Source of the DNA: CAVWCQ01 sp963753545
Lineage (GTDB): Bacteria > Chloroflexota > Anaerolineae > Aggregatilineales > Aggregatilineaceae
Length of the DNA: 64,000 nt
Assembly: GCA_963753545.1 (NCBI GenBank)
Contig: CAVWCQ010000008.1
Coordinates: 2,294,001-2,358,000, forward strand
Direction of reading: 5' to 3'
The notes beneath the pieces are model-generated. The model was not told the DNA's origin. It worked only from the letters and a program-made list of their open reading frames with translations, and did no database searches. Position 1 is the first letter of the stretch. Each line of letters opens with the position of its first letter. Positions 47,220 through 56,290 of the stretch are shown one piece after another. Made by a program: the position numbers and the translations under genes.

Positions 47220-47951
47220 ATGAATAGAAACGGTTCACAAGGACAACCCTTGATTCAGATCAGCAACCTGAGCAAGACCTACGATAAACAATGTAGCATG
47301 TCCTGCGCGGTCCTCGATCAGGTCAACCTGGATATCAGCCAGGGAGAATTTCTTGTGCTGCTGGGCGTAAGCGGCAGCGGGAAAAGCACCCTGCTCAACC
47401 TGATCAGCGGCATTGACAGCCCATCAACGGGGGCAATCACGATCAAGGGAACGGATATTACGGCGCTGAATGAGCATGAGCGCACGCTGTTTCGCCGCGA
47501 TCATATCGGCATTGTATTCCAGTTCTTTAATCTGATCCCGACCCTGACCGTGCTCGAAAATATCACGCTGCCCCTCGAACTGCGTGGTATGCGGCGCGGC
47601 CCCAGTGAAAAACGCGCGCGGCCTCTCTTGGAGCGGGTGGAACTGGCTGACCGGGCCAACGACTTCCCAGATAAACTCAGTGGCGGGGAACAGCAGCGGA
47701 TCGCCATTGCCCGCGCCCTGGTTACGGAGCCGATGCTGGTGCTGGCCGACGAACCGACGGGCAACCTGGACGAAGAGACGGGGAAAATGGTACTGTCCCT
47801 GCTGCTGGACCTGACGCAGCGCGCGGGACGGACGCTAATTATGGCGACACACAACCCGGAGATTGTCCCGCTGGCGGATCGAGTTTGCCGCATTGCGGAG
47901 GGAAAACTTGTCGTGTCGATCAACCAGCTTGCCATTGAACACCACCCATGA
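47220..47951 (+). CDS. ABC transporter ATP-binding protein (LolD/MacB type)
   Basis: 243 residues. Walker A GVSGSGKST, Q-loop region FQFFNLIPTLTVLEN, signature LSGGEQQR, Walker B LVLADEPTGNLD and the switch His in MATHN. These match the LolD/MacB/FtsE type that pairs with FtsX-like permeases. Its stop overlaps the permease start (ATGA), so the two form one transporter. An N-terminal CxxxC-like pair (QCSMSCAV) is unusual for the group. Confidence 0.92.
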   Translation: MNRNGSQGQPLIQISNLSKTYDKQCSMSCAVLDQVNLDISQGEFLVLLGVSGSGKSTLLNLISGIDSPSTGAITIKGTDITALNEHERTLFRRDHIGIVFQFFNLIPTLTVLENITLPLELRGMRRGPSEKRARPLLERVELADRANDFPDKLSGGEQQRIAIARALVTEPMLVLADEPTGNLDEETGKMVLSLLLDLTQRAGRTLIMATHNPEIVPLADRVCRIAEGKLVVSINQLAIEHHP

Positions 47952-50515
47952 TTAATCCTGCCCTGTTCCGCCTCACCGAACGGTATGCCACACGGCGGTT
48001 GCTGCAAAGCCTGCTGTTTATTATGGGCGTGGCGCTCGGCGTTGCTGTCGGTGTCGCCATCGATCTCGCCAATTCCTCCGCTCGCCGCGCCTTTGATCTC
48101 AGCGTGAACACCGTAACCGGGCGTACCACTCATCAGATTGTCGGTGGACCGGCTGGCCTGCCTACCGAAGTCTACGAAAAACTCCGCGTTGAGTTGGGCA
48201 TCAACAGCAGCGCTCCGATTATTGACACCTTTGTCCGTGCGTCCATGCTGGATGGGCATACGCTGCGCCTGCTCGGTGTTGATCCGTTTGCCGAAGCGCC
48301 ATTTCGCGGCCTGCTGTCGGCAGATCAGATGAGCAGCAGCCCGGCGAACGCTGCCTCCCTGTACGCCTTTATGACGCAGCCCAACACGGTCTTGATCAGC
48401 CAGACACTGGCGGATCGCTTCGATCTGCGACCAGGAGATACGATTCGCTTGCAGACGAACACACGCGGGCAGGTGGATGTGCGGATTGTGGGCTTATTGC
48501 AGCCGAGCGACTCGATTAGCAAAGAGGCGCTTGCGGATTTGATGCTGGCGGATATCGCTACTGCCCAGGAGATCGCCGGGCGTCCCGGATACATCACGCG
48601 AGTCGATCTGATCCTGCCAGATAATGCTGATTTATCACGGATCAGGGCCATTCTGCCCCCTGGTGCAGTGCTGACTACTCCCAGCGAAAGCCGCGCCGCG
48701 CTCAGCCAGATGACGGACGCCTTTGAACTGAATTTGCAGGCGCTCAGTTTGCTGGCACTGCTGGTTGGGGTGTTTTTGATCTACAACACGGTCACGTTCA
48801 GCGTTGTGCAGCGCCGCCCGGTGATCGGGATTCTGCGCTCGCTGGGAACCACGCGCCGCCAGATTTTCACGTTTGTGCTGGCTGAGGCGCTGTTGCTGGG
48901 CACAATTGGTACGCTGCTCGGCCTCGGGTTGGGCGTTGTCCTGGGTCAGGGCGCGGTCCGGCTGGTATCCCAGTCGATCAACGACCTCTATTTCCGCGTC
49001 AGCGTGCAGGGGGTAACGATTAGCGCCACCACTCTGATCAAGGGCGCGATCATCGGGTTATCGGCAAGCCTGATCGCGGCAGTGATCCCCTCTCTGGAAG
49101 CAACACGAACACCCCCAGTTGGCGTGATGCGCCGCTCGGAGATCGAACAGAGCGCGCGGCGGCGCGTTCCCATCATCACAATGGGCGCGCTGATCTTGTG
49201 CGGAGCCGGGATCGCGCTGCTCCGATTACCCACCCAGAATTTGATCATCAGTTTTGCCGCCCTGTTCCTGATCCTGGTGGGTTGCGCGCTGCTGACTCCG
49301 CTGGCGCTCGTGACCTTGATGGGAGGGATCGTTCCGATTACGGGGCGCGTGTTTGGCGTTTTAGGGCGAATGGCTCCCCGCGCCGTGGTTCGCTCTCTCA
49401 GCCGGACATCAGTTGCGGTTGCTGCCCTGACGGTGGCAGTCAGTGTGATTGTGGGCGTTAGCCTGATGATCCGCAGCTTTCGGACCACTGTTGCCGACTG
49501 GCTCAATACCACGCTGGCAGCGGACATCTATATTTCGCCCGCTGGCGGCGCGTCCCAATTGAATGCGGATATTGACCCGGGGATTGTTGATAGGCTGCAA
49601 GCAATTGAAGGTGTCACACAGGTCGCGACGGTTCGTACGGTCACCGCTATTGCGCCCGACTATCCCGATCTGCCGCCCGCCAACCTCGTCGTGCCCAGCG
49701 ATCTGTTGTCGAGCCGCCGCTTTGCCTGGAATCATGCTCCCAATGGCGAGACCTGGGCTGCGCTCCAGGCGGGTGATATCATCGTCAGCGAACCGTTCGC
49801 CTACCGCCGCGCCATCACCCCGCAGCACAACACGATCAGACTCCTGACCGATCAGGGGGAGCGAATATTTACCGTTGTTGGCGTCTATTATGACTACACG
49901 ACAGACCAGGGTGCGATCATGATGGCGGATAGCGTATATCGCCAGCTCTACGACGACCCGTATATCTCAGCCATTGCCCTCGAATTGGAGCCGGGCACGA
50001 GTTTACAGCACGTTCTCGATACGCTGCGCACCGATTTTCTACCTGAAACGGGACTACAAGCACAAAGCAACCGTTCGCTGCGCCAGAGCGCGCTCAAAGT
50101 CTTTGATCGCACTTTTTCGATTACCATTGCCCTGCGTGGGCTGGCGACCATCGTCGCCTTTATCGGCATTCTGAGCGCGCTGATGTCCTTGCAGTTGGAA
50201 CATACGCGGCAGTATGGGATCATGCGCGCCAACGGTTTGACGCCCCGCCAGTTACGGCTGTTCACGTTCATTCAGACCGGACTGATGGGATCAACAGCGG
50301 GACTGCTTGCGCTGCCCATCGGATGGGTGCTGGCGCTGGTTCTGATTGAGGTGATCAATGTGCGCTCGTTCGGATGGACAATGGACCTCGCCCTGCGCCC
50401 GCAGGAATTCATCCAGGCCTTTGCCGTCGCCCTGATCGCATCGTTGGCGGCGGGCGTTTATCCCGCCTGGAGGCTCGGTAAATTGGCGACAGTTCAAGCA
50501 ATACGGAGTGAATAA
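47948..50515 (+). CDS. FtsX-like ABC permease
   Basis: 855 residues with two FtsX-type cores. One membrane helix lies near the N-terminus (about 20-38), then an external MacB-like domain, three helices at about 265-400, a helix pair near 425-460, one near 490, a second external domain, and a final three-helix set (about 720-850). This is the fused double-permease layout (AttF-AttG-like) of lipid or lipoprotein transport systems. Two genes follow with four-base gaps, a DUF1028 protein and an AttH-like protein. Confidence 0.88.
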   Translation: MINPALFRLTERYATRRLLQSLLFIMGVALGVAVGVAIDLANSSARRAFDLSVNTVTGRTTHQIVGGPAGLPTEVYEKLRVELGINSSAPIIDTFVRASMLDGHTLRLLGVDPFAEAPFRGLLSADQMSSSPANAASLYAFMTQPNTVLISQTLADRFDLRPGDTIRLQTNTRGQVDVRIVGLLQPSDSISKEALADLMLADIATAQEIAGRPGYITRVDLILPDNADLSRIRAILPPGAVLTTPSESRAALSQMTDAFELNLQALSLLALLVGVFLIYNTVTFSVVQRRPVIGILRSLGTTRRQIFTFVLAEALLLGTIGTLLGLGLGVVLGQGAVRLVSQSINDLYFRVSVQGVTISATTLIKGAIIGLSASLIAAVIPSLEATRTPPVGVMRRSEIEQSARRRVPIITMGALILCGAGIALLRLPTQNLIISFAALFLILVGCALLTPLALVTLMGGIVPITGRVFGVLGRMAPRAVVRSLSRTSVAVAALTVAVSVIVGVSLMIRSFRTTVADWLNTTLAADIYISPAGGASQLNADIDPGIVDRLQAIEGVTQVATVRTVTAIAPDYPDLPPANLVVPSDLLSSRRFAWNHAPNGETWAALQAGDIIVSEPFAYRRAITPQHNTIRLLTDQGERIFTVVGVYYDYTTDQGAIMMADSVYRQLYDDPYISAIALELEPGTSLQHVLDTLRTDFLPETGLQAQSNRSLRQSALKVFDRTFSITIALRGLATIVAFIGILSALMSLQLEHTRQYGIMRANGLTPRQLRLFTFIQTGLMGSTAGLLALPIGWVLALVLIEVINVRSFGWTMDLALRPQEFIQAFAVALIASLAAGVYPAWRLGKLATVQAIRSE

Positions 50516-50518
50516 TTC

Positions 50519-51454
50519 ATGGAAATGCAGCATTATACGGACCTGTTTGCTACCTACAGCATTGTGGCTCGTGATCCCCAAACGGGACATCTTGGCGTTG
50601 CAGTCCAGACACATCAGATGAGTGTAGGCAATCTCGTTCCCTGGCTGCTGCCGGGCGTCGGTGCGGTTGCAACGCAGTCTCTTGTCAACATCAGTTTTGG
50701 GCCAATGGCGCTGGCGATGCTGCGTGAAGGGGTTCCCGCGCCTCGTGTAATAGATGCCCTCGTTGCCTCCGATGAAATGGCAAACCGCCGCCAGGTTGCG
50801 GTTGTTGATGCCAAGGGACAGGTTGGGGCATGGACGGGCGGCGGATGTATCGCGGAAGCCGGACATCAAATGGGCGAGGGTTACAGCGTGCAGGCCAATA
50901 TGATGACCAATCCAACGGTTGTCCAGGCAATGGCACATGCCTATGAGCAGACGCCAGGGGATCTCGCCGCGCGTATGGTTGCCGCTTTGCGGGCAGCTCA
51001 GGGGGAAGGTGGCGATATTCGTGGTATGCAGTCGGCAGCGCTGACCGTCGTCTCAGGTGAGACCAGTAAACCCGCCTGGGATACCATCTACAGCCTGCGC
51101 GTCGATGAACACGGCGCTCCGGTTGAAGAACTGGCCCGGCTCGTTCGTATGCGCTACGCCCAGTTGGTCGATGAGCAGGGGTATCGAGCTTACGAGCAAA
51201 ACCGTGAAGAAGCACTCTCTCTGTGGGCGCAAGCCCGCGCCGCAGCGCCGGAATTGGAAGAGATCGCCTTCTGGCAGGCAGCTTTCCTGGCGGATACGCA
51301 CGCCGACGTTCGAACGGCAGTTGTTATCCTGCGTCCAGTCCTGGCTCACGACGAGCGCCGCGCCCATTGGATCGATCTACTGCGGCGTCTGCAAGCCTGT
51401 GGGTTGATGGAGCGGGCAAACGCAGCCGACGAGTTGATCACTGCATTGGAGTAA
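50519..51454 (+). CDS. DUF1028 family protein (Ntn-hydrolase-like)
   Basis: 311 residues. The DUF1028 domain covers about 1-215: TYSIVARDPQTGHLGVAVQT, VGNLVPWLLPGVGAVATQS and GWTGGGCIAEAGH-like sequence near 105. The fold is related to Ntn hydrolases; the function is not established. The C-terminal 90 residues are helical and TPR-like. It starts three bases after the permease stop and ends three bases before the AttH-like gene, so it is an integral part of this operon. Confidence 0.85.
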   Translation: MEMQHYTDLFATYSIVARDPQTGHLGVAVQTHQMSVGNLVPWLLPGVGAVATQSLVNISFGPMALAMLREGVPAPRVIDALVASDEMANRRQVAVVDAKGQVGAWTGGGCIAEAGHQMGEGYSVQANMMTNPTVVQAMAHAYEQTPGDLAARMVAALRAAQGEGGDIRGMQSAALTVVSGETSKPAWDTIYSLRVDEHGAPVEELARLVRMRYAQLVDEQGYRAYEQNREEALSLWAQARAAAPELEEIAFWQAAFLADTHADVRTAVVILRPVLAHDERRAHWIDLLRRLQACGLMERANAADELITALE

Positions 51455-51457
51455 TCC

Positions 51458-52618
51458 ATGTTCCGTTTTCTGGCGTTAATTCTGATCCTGTTGGCGGCCC
51501 TCGTGATTGGGGTGAGTGTGCTCCATTCTGATTCCAACTCGGCAAGTACGAAGGCCCAGGTTACCTTTTTACCCAATATCAGCCTGCCTGCCATGGGTTT
51601 TGCACGGGTAGTCAGTCCGCGTGACTGGCAGTTTCCGACGGACTATGGCCCTCACAACGACTTTCAGAGCGAGTGGTGGTACTACACTGGCAATCTCGAA
51701 ACCGAAACGGGACAGCATTTTGGATTTCAGTTCACCATTTTCCGGCGGGCTGTCGCGGCCATCAATCCCAATTCGCCCTCTGAGTGGCGGACCAATCAGG
51801 CCTATATGGCTCATTTCACGGTCACAGACGTGCAGGGTCAACAGTTTTATGAAGCCGAGCGGATCAGCCGCGGCGGGGCCGATTTGGCTGGGGCAACCAC
51901 CGATCCGGTCTACCGCGTGTGGCTGGATAACTGGCAGGTTCTGGCGCTCAACGACGATGCCACGCTAACAACCATTCAGGCTGCGGATAATGGGTTTGCT
52001 GTAAATCTGCAGCTAGAGCAGACCAAACCGCCCGCGCTGCAAGGTGATCACGGACTGAGCCTGAAGGCTGCCGAACCGGGCAAAGCCAGCTACTACTATT
52101 CGCTGACCCGCCTGACCACCGCAGGCACGATCACCATTGGCAGCGAGACCTTCGCCGTCAGCGGTGCATCGTGGATGGATCACGAATTCGGCACGAATTC
52201 GTACGGTGCTGATATGCAGGGCTGGGACTGGTTCGGCCTGCAATTGGACGACAACCGCGAGTTGATGCTGGGCCAGATCCGTCTGATACAGGGCGGACTC
52301 GATCCGGTATACAATGGGCTGCTCATCAACGCGGACGGAACGACACGGCTGTTAGCTTCCAGCGATTTCAGCATCACACCAACGGGCACCTGGACCAGTC
52401 CCCACACAGGCACTGAATACCCTTCTGGCTGGGAAATCGTTGTGAACATTGGCGAGGCAACCCCGCTTCACCTGACGCTTATGCCGCTGCTGCCCGATCA
52501 GGAACTGCATAAGGGAATCATCTACTGGGAGGGAGCCGTGCACATCAGCGGGGATGCCACCGGATATGGCTATGCCGAACTGGTCGGCTACCGGGAGGCA
52601 ATGGGCGGGTTATTCTAG
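51458..52618 (+). CDS. AttH / CrtC-like lipocalin-fold secreted protein
   Basis: 386 residues with an N-terminal membrane or signal segment (FRFLALILILLAALVIGV). The body has the family signature HNDFQSEWWYYTGNL, then FQFTIFRRA, DHEFGTNSYGADMQGWDWFGLQLD and WEGAVHISG. The family includes AttH (predicted secreted hydrolase) and carotenoid 1,2-hydratase CrtC; the lack of carotenoid genes and the FtsX transporter next door point to the AttH side. Its substrate is unknown. Confidence 0.85.
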   Translation: MFRFLALILILLAALVIGVSVLHSDSNSASTKAQVTFLPNISLPAMGFARVVSPRDWQFPTDYGPHNDFQSEWWYYTGNLETETGQHFGFQFTIFRRAVAAINPNSPSEWRTNQAYMAHFTVTDVQGQQFYEAERISRGGADLAGATTDPVYRVWLDNWQVLALNDDATLTTIQAADNGFAVNLQLEQTKPPALQGDHGLSLKAAEPGKASYYYSLTRLTTAGTITIGSETFAVSGASWMDHEFGTNSYGADMQGWDWFGLQLDDNRELMLGQIRLIQGGLDPVYNGLLINADGTTRLLASSDFSITPTGTWTSPHTGTEYPSGWEIVVNIGEATPLHLTLMPLLPDQELHKGIIYWEGAVHISGDATGYGYAELVGYREAMGGLF

Positions 52619-52627
52619 AGTATTGCC

Positions 52628-52662
52628 TGCCATACGCCCAGCCAGCACAGGGGCGTATGGCA
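52628..52662. terminator. Terminator between the AttH operon and sufE
   Basis: Perfect 12-base-pair stem TGCCATACGCCC/GGGCGTATGGCA with an 11-base loop, then AGTTTTAC. It ends five bases before the sufE stop, so it mainly serves the plus-strand operon. Confidence 0.8.
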
Positions 52663-52666
52663 AGTT

Positions 52667-53118
52667 TTACTGGCGCAGAGCGAGACGGCGGCGGGCAGCG
52701 TGCTGGACTGCCGTGACCATTCCCATCAATCCCTGGCCTTTGCCCATCGATATTTCTTTGCCGAATATCTTCAGCACAATATCGCTGCTGACGCTGGCGA
52801 CCTGCTCCAACGGTGCGCCAGATAGAGTCTCATCAAGGATGACAGCCATCGCCATCGCGGAGAGACCCTGCGGATTTTCGACAGCAAAGTGAAATTTGAG
52901 CGTTCCATCTGGCTGTTCTTCGTCCCAGACAAACGCCTCGGATTCACAGAATGGCACACGGCAGGATCGGGATAGGGACGCACCGCAATAGACGTCGGCA
53001 CAGGCTCGAACCGATCCGCGATGTCGATTAGCATTTCGGCTCGTTCGCTGCGATCCGTCACATAGGAAAAATCGTCCAACAGCTCTTGCAGTTTTGCGGG
53101 ATAGTCAGCCATGATCAA
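52667..53118 (-). CDS. sufE: SufE-like cysteine desulfurase activator (frameshifted)
   Basis: Sulfur acceptor for SufS in iron-sulfur cluster assembly, about 150 residues. The N-terminal part (53118 to about 52965) has LQELLDDFSYVTDRSERAEMLIDIADRFEP. After a frame change near 52950-52970 (one base missing) the rest continues VPFCESEAFVWDEE, with the sulfur-accepting Cys, then FAVENPQGLSAMAMAVIL and FGKEISMGKGQGLMGM. The start is TTG 53118 or ATG 53112, directly after the rhodanese stop. Both genes handle sulfane sulfur and look co-transcribed. Confidence 0.83.
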
Positions 53119-53982
53119 TCAGCGCTCAATGGGCACGTTGACCAGATTGCCCCATTCGGTCCAGCTTCCATCATAGTTCCGAACTTGCCCATAACCTAAC
53201 AAGTAGGTCAGCACAAACCATGTATGGCTGCTCCGCTCCCCAATACGGCAGTAAACAATGACATCATCGCTCGGCTTTAACCCTTTTTGGCCTTCGTAAA
53301 TGGCGCGTAGGCTGTCAGCGGATTTGAAGGTACCGGTCTCAGGATCAACCGCCTGGCTCCAGGGCACATTAACCGCGCCCGGAATATGGCCGCCGCGCAG
53401 TGCGCCTTCGTTGGGATAGTTCTCCATGTGCAGCCGCTCCCCCGTGTATTCCTGCGGGGAACGCACATCGACCAGCGGCCTGTGGGACTGCACATGCTTC
53501 ATCACTTCATCGCGAAACGCGCGAATATCCTGCTCGCTTCGCTCAGGCGCGCTGTAGCGAGTTGGCGCGTATGTTGGCTTTTCGCGTGTGAGTGGGCGCT
53601 TCTCGTTTTCCCATTTCAACCGCCCACCGTCCATGATCTTCGCTTTGTCGTGTCCAAAAAGCTGGAATACCCAAAAGGCGTAAGTCGCCCACCAGTTGTT
53701 TTTATCCCCGTAGAAAATCAGCAGCGTGTCTGGCGTCACGCCAATGCGCGACATCAACGCTTCAAATTGCGCTTTGTCCAGATAATCGCGCCGGAGGGGA
53801 TCATTGAGATCGCGCGTCCAATCGACCTCTACCGCGCCGGGAATGTGCCCGGATGCGTACAGCAGCGGGTCTTCGTCCAATTCGATCATGCGGACATTGG
53901 GATCGTTCAAATGCTCGGCTACCCAATCTGTCGACACCAGTACATCGGGCCGGGCGTAGCCGCGTTCTGCGATATTACTCAT
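53119..53982 (-). CDS. Two-domain sulfurtransferase (rhodanese / 3-mercaptopyruvate type)
   Basis: 287 residues from ATG 53982, chosen over 54009 because AGGAG lies nine bases upstream. It has an inactive N-terminal rhodanese domain (VRMIELDEDPLLYASGHIPGAVEVDW) and an active C-terminal one with PLVDVRSPQEYTGE and the catalytic Cys loop VIVYCRIGERSS. The loop CRIGER resembles thiosulfate sulfurtransferases of the SseA/TST group. It lies directly upstream of sufE. Confidence 0.9.
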   Translation of the reverse strand: MSNIAERGYARPDVLVSTDWVAEHLNDPNVRMIELDEDPLLYASGHIPGAVEVDWTRDLNDPLRRDYLDKAQFEALMSRIGVTPDTLLIFYGDKNNWWATYAFWVFQLFGHDKAKIMDGGRLKWENEKRPLTREKPTYAPTRYSAPERSEQDIRAFRDEVMKHVQSHRPLVDVRSPQEYTGERLHMENYPNEGALRGGHIPGAVNVPWSQAVDPETGTFKSADSLRAIYEGQKGLKPSDDVIVYCRIGERSSHTWFVLTYLLGYGQVRNYDGSWTEWGNLVNVPIER

Positions 53983-54148
53983 GCTTAACTGCTCCTGTGA
54001 TTGTCTCAAGCAGGTCCACTATCCAATATTATAGATGCTTATCTCATAAATTGGTTTCGTGCAGCAAAACGGCTTCTACTGGACAGGGGTCCTATGTTAT
54101 ACTCCTGCTATAGACTACTCATGTGAACAAGAAGTAGATGGCGTACCT

Positions 54149-56290
54149 ATGATTGATAAAACTGTTGTTTCAGATGTCCCGCACGAGCAACCTGTACCCG
54201 ATCTCCGCGACCCTTCGCTCTACATCAACCGAGAATTGAGTATCGTAGAGTTTAATTACCGGGTTTTGGAAGAGGCGTTTGATCAAAGACTGCCGCTGCT
54301 TGAACGGGTCAAATTTCTGGCTATCTTTGCCAACAATACTGACGAATTCTTTATGATCCGGGTTTCCGGCTTGCGGGAACAGGTGTCGGCAGGTGTCATC
54401 GAAACACCCCCCGACGGCCTCACACCCGCTCAGCAGCTTGCGGCCATTCGTAAACGCCTGCTGCCCATGCTCGAAAAGTCTTATGATTGTTTTCGTGAAA
54501 CAATGGTTCCGCAGCTTCAACGGCATAATATCTTTATTTCGCACTACAACGATCTGCCCGCTGATCGCCGCGAAGCGCTTCAACTGTATTTTCACCAGGA
54601 AATATTTCCAGTTCTGACTCCGTTGGCCGTTGATCCCGGCAGACCGTTCCCACATATCTCGAACCTGAGCCTGAATTTGGCCGTTCTGCTTTTGGACGAA
54701 AACCAGCAGCAGCACTTTGCCCGTGTCAAGGTACCGCCTGCTCTGCCTCGGCTGGTTCCTGTTCACGAGATGGTTCACAAATACCTGGGGCGGCGAATCG
54801 GTAAACGGAAGCGCTTTGTGTTTCTGGAAGAAATCATCGCCGCGAACCTGCAAACACTGTTTCCCGGCATGAAAATCCTCGAAACGCACCCCTTCCGTGT
54901 CACCCGCAATGCCGACATGGAAATTGAAGAGGACGAAGCGTCGGACCTGCTGGAAACGATTGAAGCAGGCGTCCGTCAGCGGCGATTTGGTCGTGTGATC
55001 CGGCTCGAAGTCCAGCAGGATATGCCACAGCATTTGCTGGATTTGTTGAAATTTCATCTCAACATCGAGCGCTCCGATATCTACCAGCTTCGGAGTCCGC
55101 TCGGCTTGAGCCAGTTATTCGCACTGGCGGAACTCGATTATCCTGAATTGAAGTTCCCGCCGTTTGTGCCGCAGCTTCCCGCCCCATTGAGCCAGGATGA
55201 GAATATTTTTAACGTGATCCGCAGCCAGGATGTACTGCTGCACCATCCCTACGATTCGTTTCTGCCGGTAACAGACTTCATCCGCGCCGCGGCTCACGAT
55301 CCGCAGGTGCTGGCGATCAAGATCACCCTGTACCGCGTTGGCAACAACTCGCCCATTGTCAATGCGCTGCTCGAAGCGCAGGAAAACGGCAAACAGGTCG
55401 CCGTCCTGGTGGAACTGAAGGCGCGTTTCGACGAGGAAAACAATATTGTCTGGGCGCGTAAGCTAGAAGCGCAGGGTGTGCATGTCGTTTATGGCCTGCT
55501 TGGGCTCAAAACACACTGCAAAATCGCGCTTGTTGTCCGCCGCGAAGACGACGGATTGCGCCGTTATGTGCATATGAGCACAGGGAACTACAACTCGGCG
55601 ACCGCCCGCATTTATACCGACATCGGGTTATTAACGTGCCGTGCAGACCTGGGCATTGACGCCAGTGAGTTATTTAACCGCCTGACCGGATACGCCCCTG
55701 CCGCTGCCTATCGCAAACTGCTGGTTGCGCCAGAGTATTTGCGCGACCAGTTTGAACTGCTGATCCTGCGCGAAATTGAACATGCCCGCGCCGGACGCCC
55801 CGCCCGGCTCATCTTCAAGATGAATTCCCTGGTTGATGCCCGGCTGATCCGTTATCTCTATGAGGCGTCAATGGCTGGCGTTCAGACTGAACTCTTGGTG
55901 CGTGGTATTTGCTGCCTTCGCCCGGGGATACCCGGCATCAGCGATAACATCCGCGTGACCAGCGTGGTAGGGCGATTTTTGGAACACTCGCGGATTTACT
56001 ATTTTCTCAACGGCGGTGCTGCGGAAGTCTACATGGGCAGCGCCGATTTGATGCCGCGCAACCTGGACCGTCGGGTTGAAACGATCTTTCCCGTTGAGAA
56101 CAACATGCTGAAGATCAGAATCCTGGACGAAATTCTAGCGATCGGGATGCTGGACAATATGAAGGCGCACGAGCTGCTGCCCGATGGAACTTACCGGCGG
56201 CTCAAACCCAAGGATGGCGAGACCGCGCTGAACAGTCAGATATGGTTTATGGAGCATCTTCGTTCATCAGCGCCCAGCATATATCCATAG
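54149..56290 (+). CDS. ppk1: Polyphosphate kinase 1
   Basis: Makes polyphosphate from ATP. About 713 residues from ATG 54149; the frame is open up to 54059 but the family N-terminus (YINRELSIVEFNYRVLEEA) fits 54149. Seen: NTDEFFMIRVSGLREQV, the core VAVLVELKARFDEENNI, the autophosphorylated His in GLKTHCKIALV, and MSTGNYNSATARIYTDIGLLT. The C-terminal domain has RGICCLRPGIPGISDNI and ends with the usual SQIWFME. The last 24 bases overlap convergent comEC. Confidence 0.94.
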   Translation: MIDKTVVSDVPHEQPVPDLRDPSLYINRELSIVEFNYRVLEEAFDQRLPLLERVKFLAIFANNTDEFFMIRVSGLREQVSAGVIETPPDGLTPAQQLAAIRKRLLPMLEKSYDCFRETMVPQLQRHNIFISHYNDLPADRREALQLYFHQEIFPVLTPLAVDPGRPFPHISNLSLNLAVLLLDENQQQHFARVKVPPALPRLVPVHEMVHKYLGRRIGKRKRFVFLEEIIAANLQTLFPGMKILETHPFRVTRNADMEIEEDEASDLLETIEAGVRQRRFGRVIRLEVQQDMPQHLLDLLKFHLNIERSDIYQLRSPLGLSQLFALAELDYPELKFPPFVPQLPAPLSQDENIFNVIRSQDVLLHHPYDSFLPVTDFIRAAAHDPQVLAIKITLYRVGNNSPIVNALLEAQENGKQVAVLVELKARFDEENNIVWARKLEAQGVHVVYGLLGLKTHCKIALVVRREDDGLRRYVHMSTGNYNSATARIYTDIGLLTCRADLGIDASELFNRLTGYAPAAAYRKLLVAPEYLRDQFELLILREIEHARAGRPARLIFKMNSLVDARLIRYLYEASMAGVQTELLVRGICCLRPGIPGISDNIRVTSVVGRFLEHSRIYYFLNGGAAEVYMGSADLMPRNLDRRVETIFPVENNMLKIRILDEILAIGMLDNMKAHELLPDGTYRRLKPKDGETALNSQIWFMEHLRSSAPSIYP

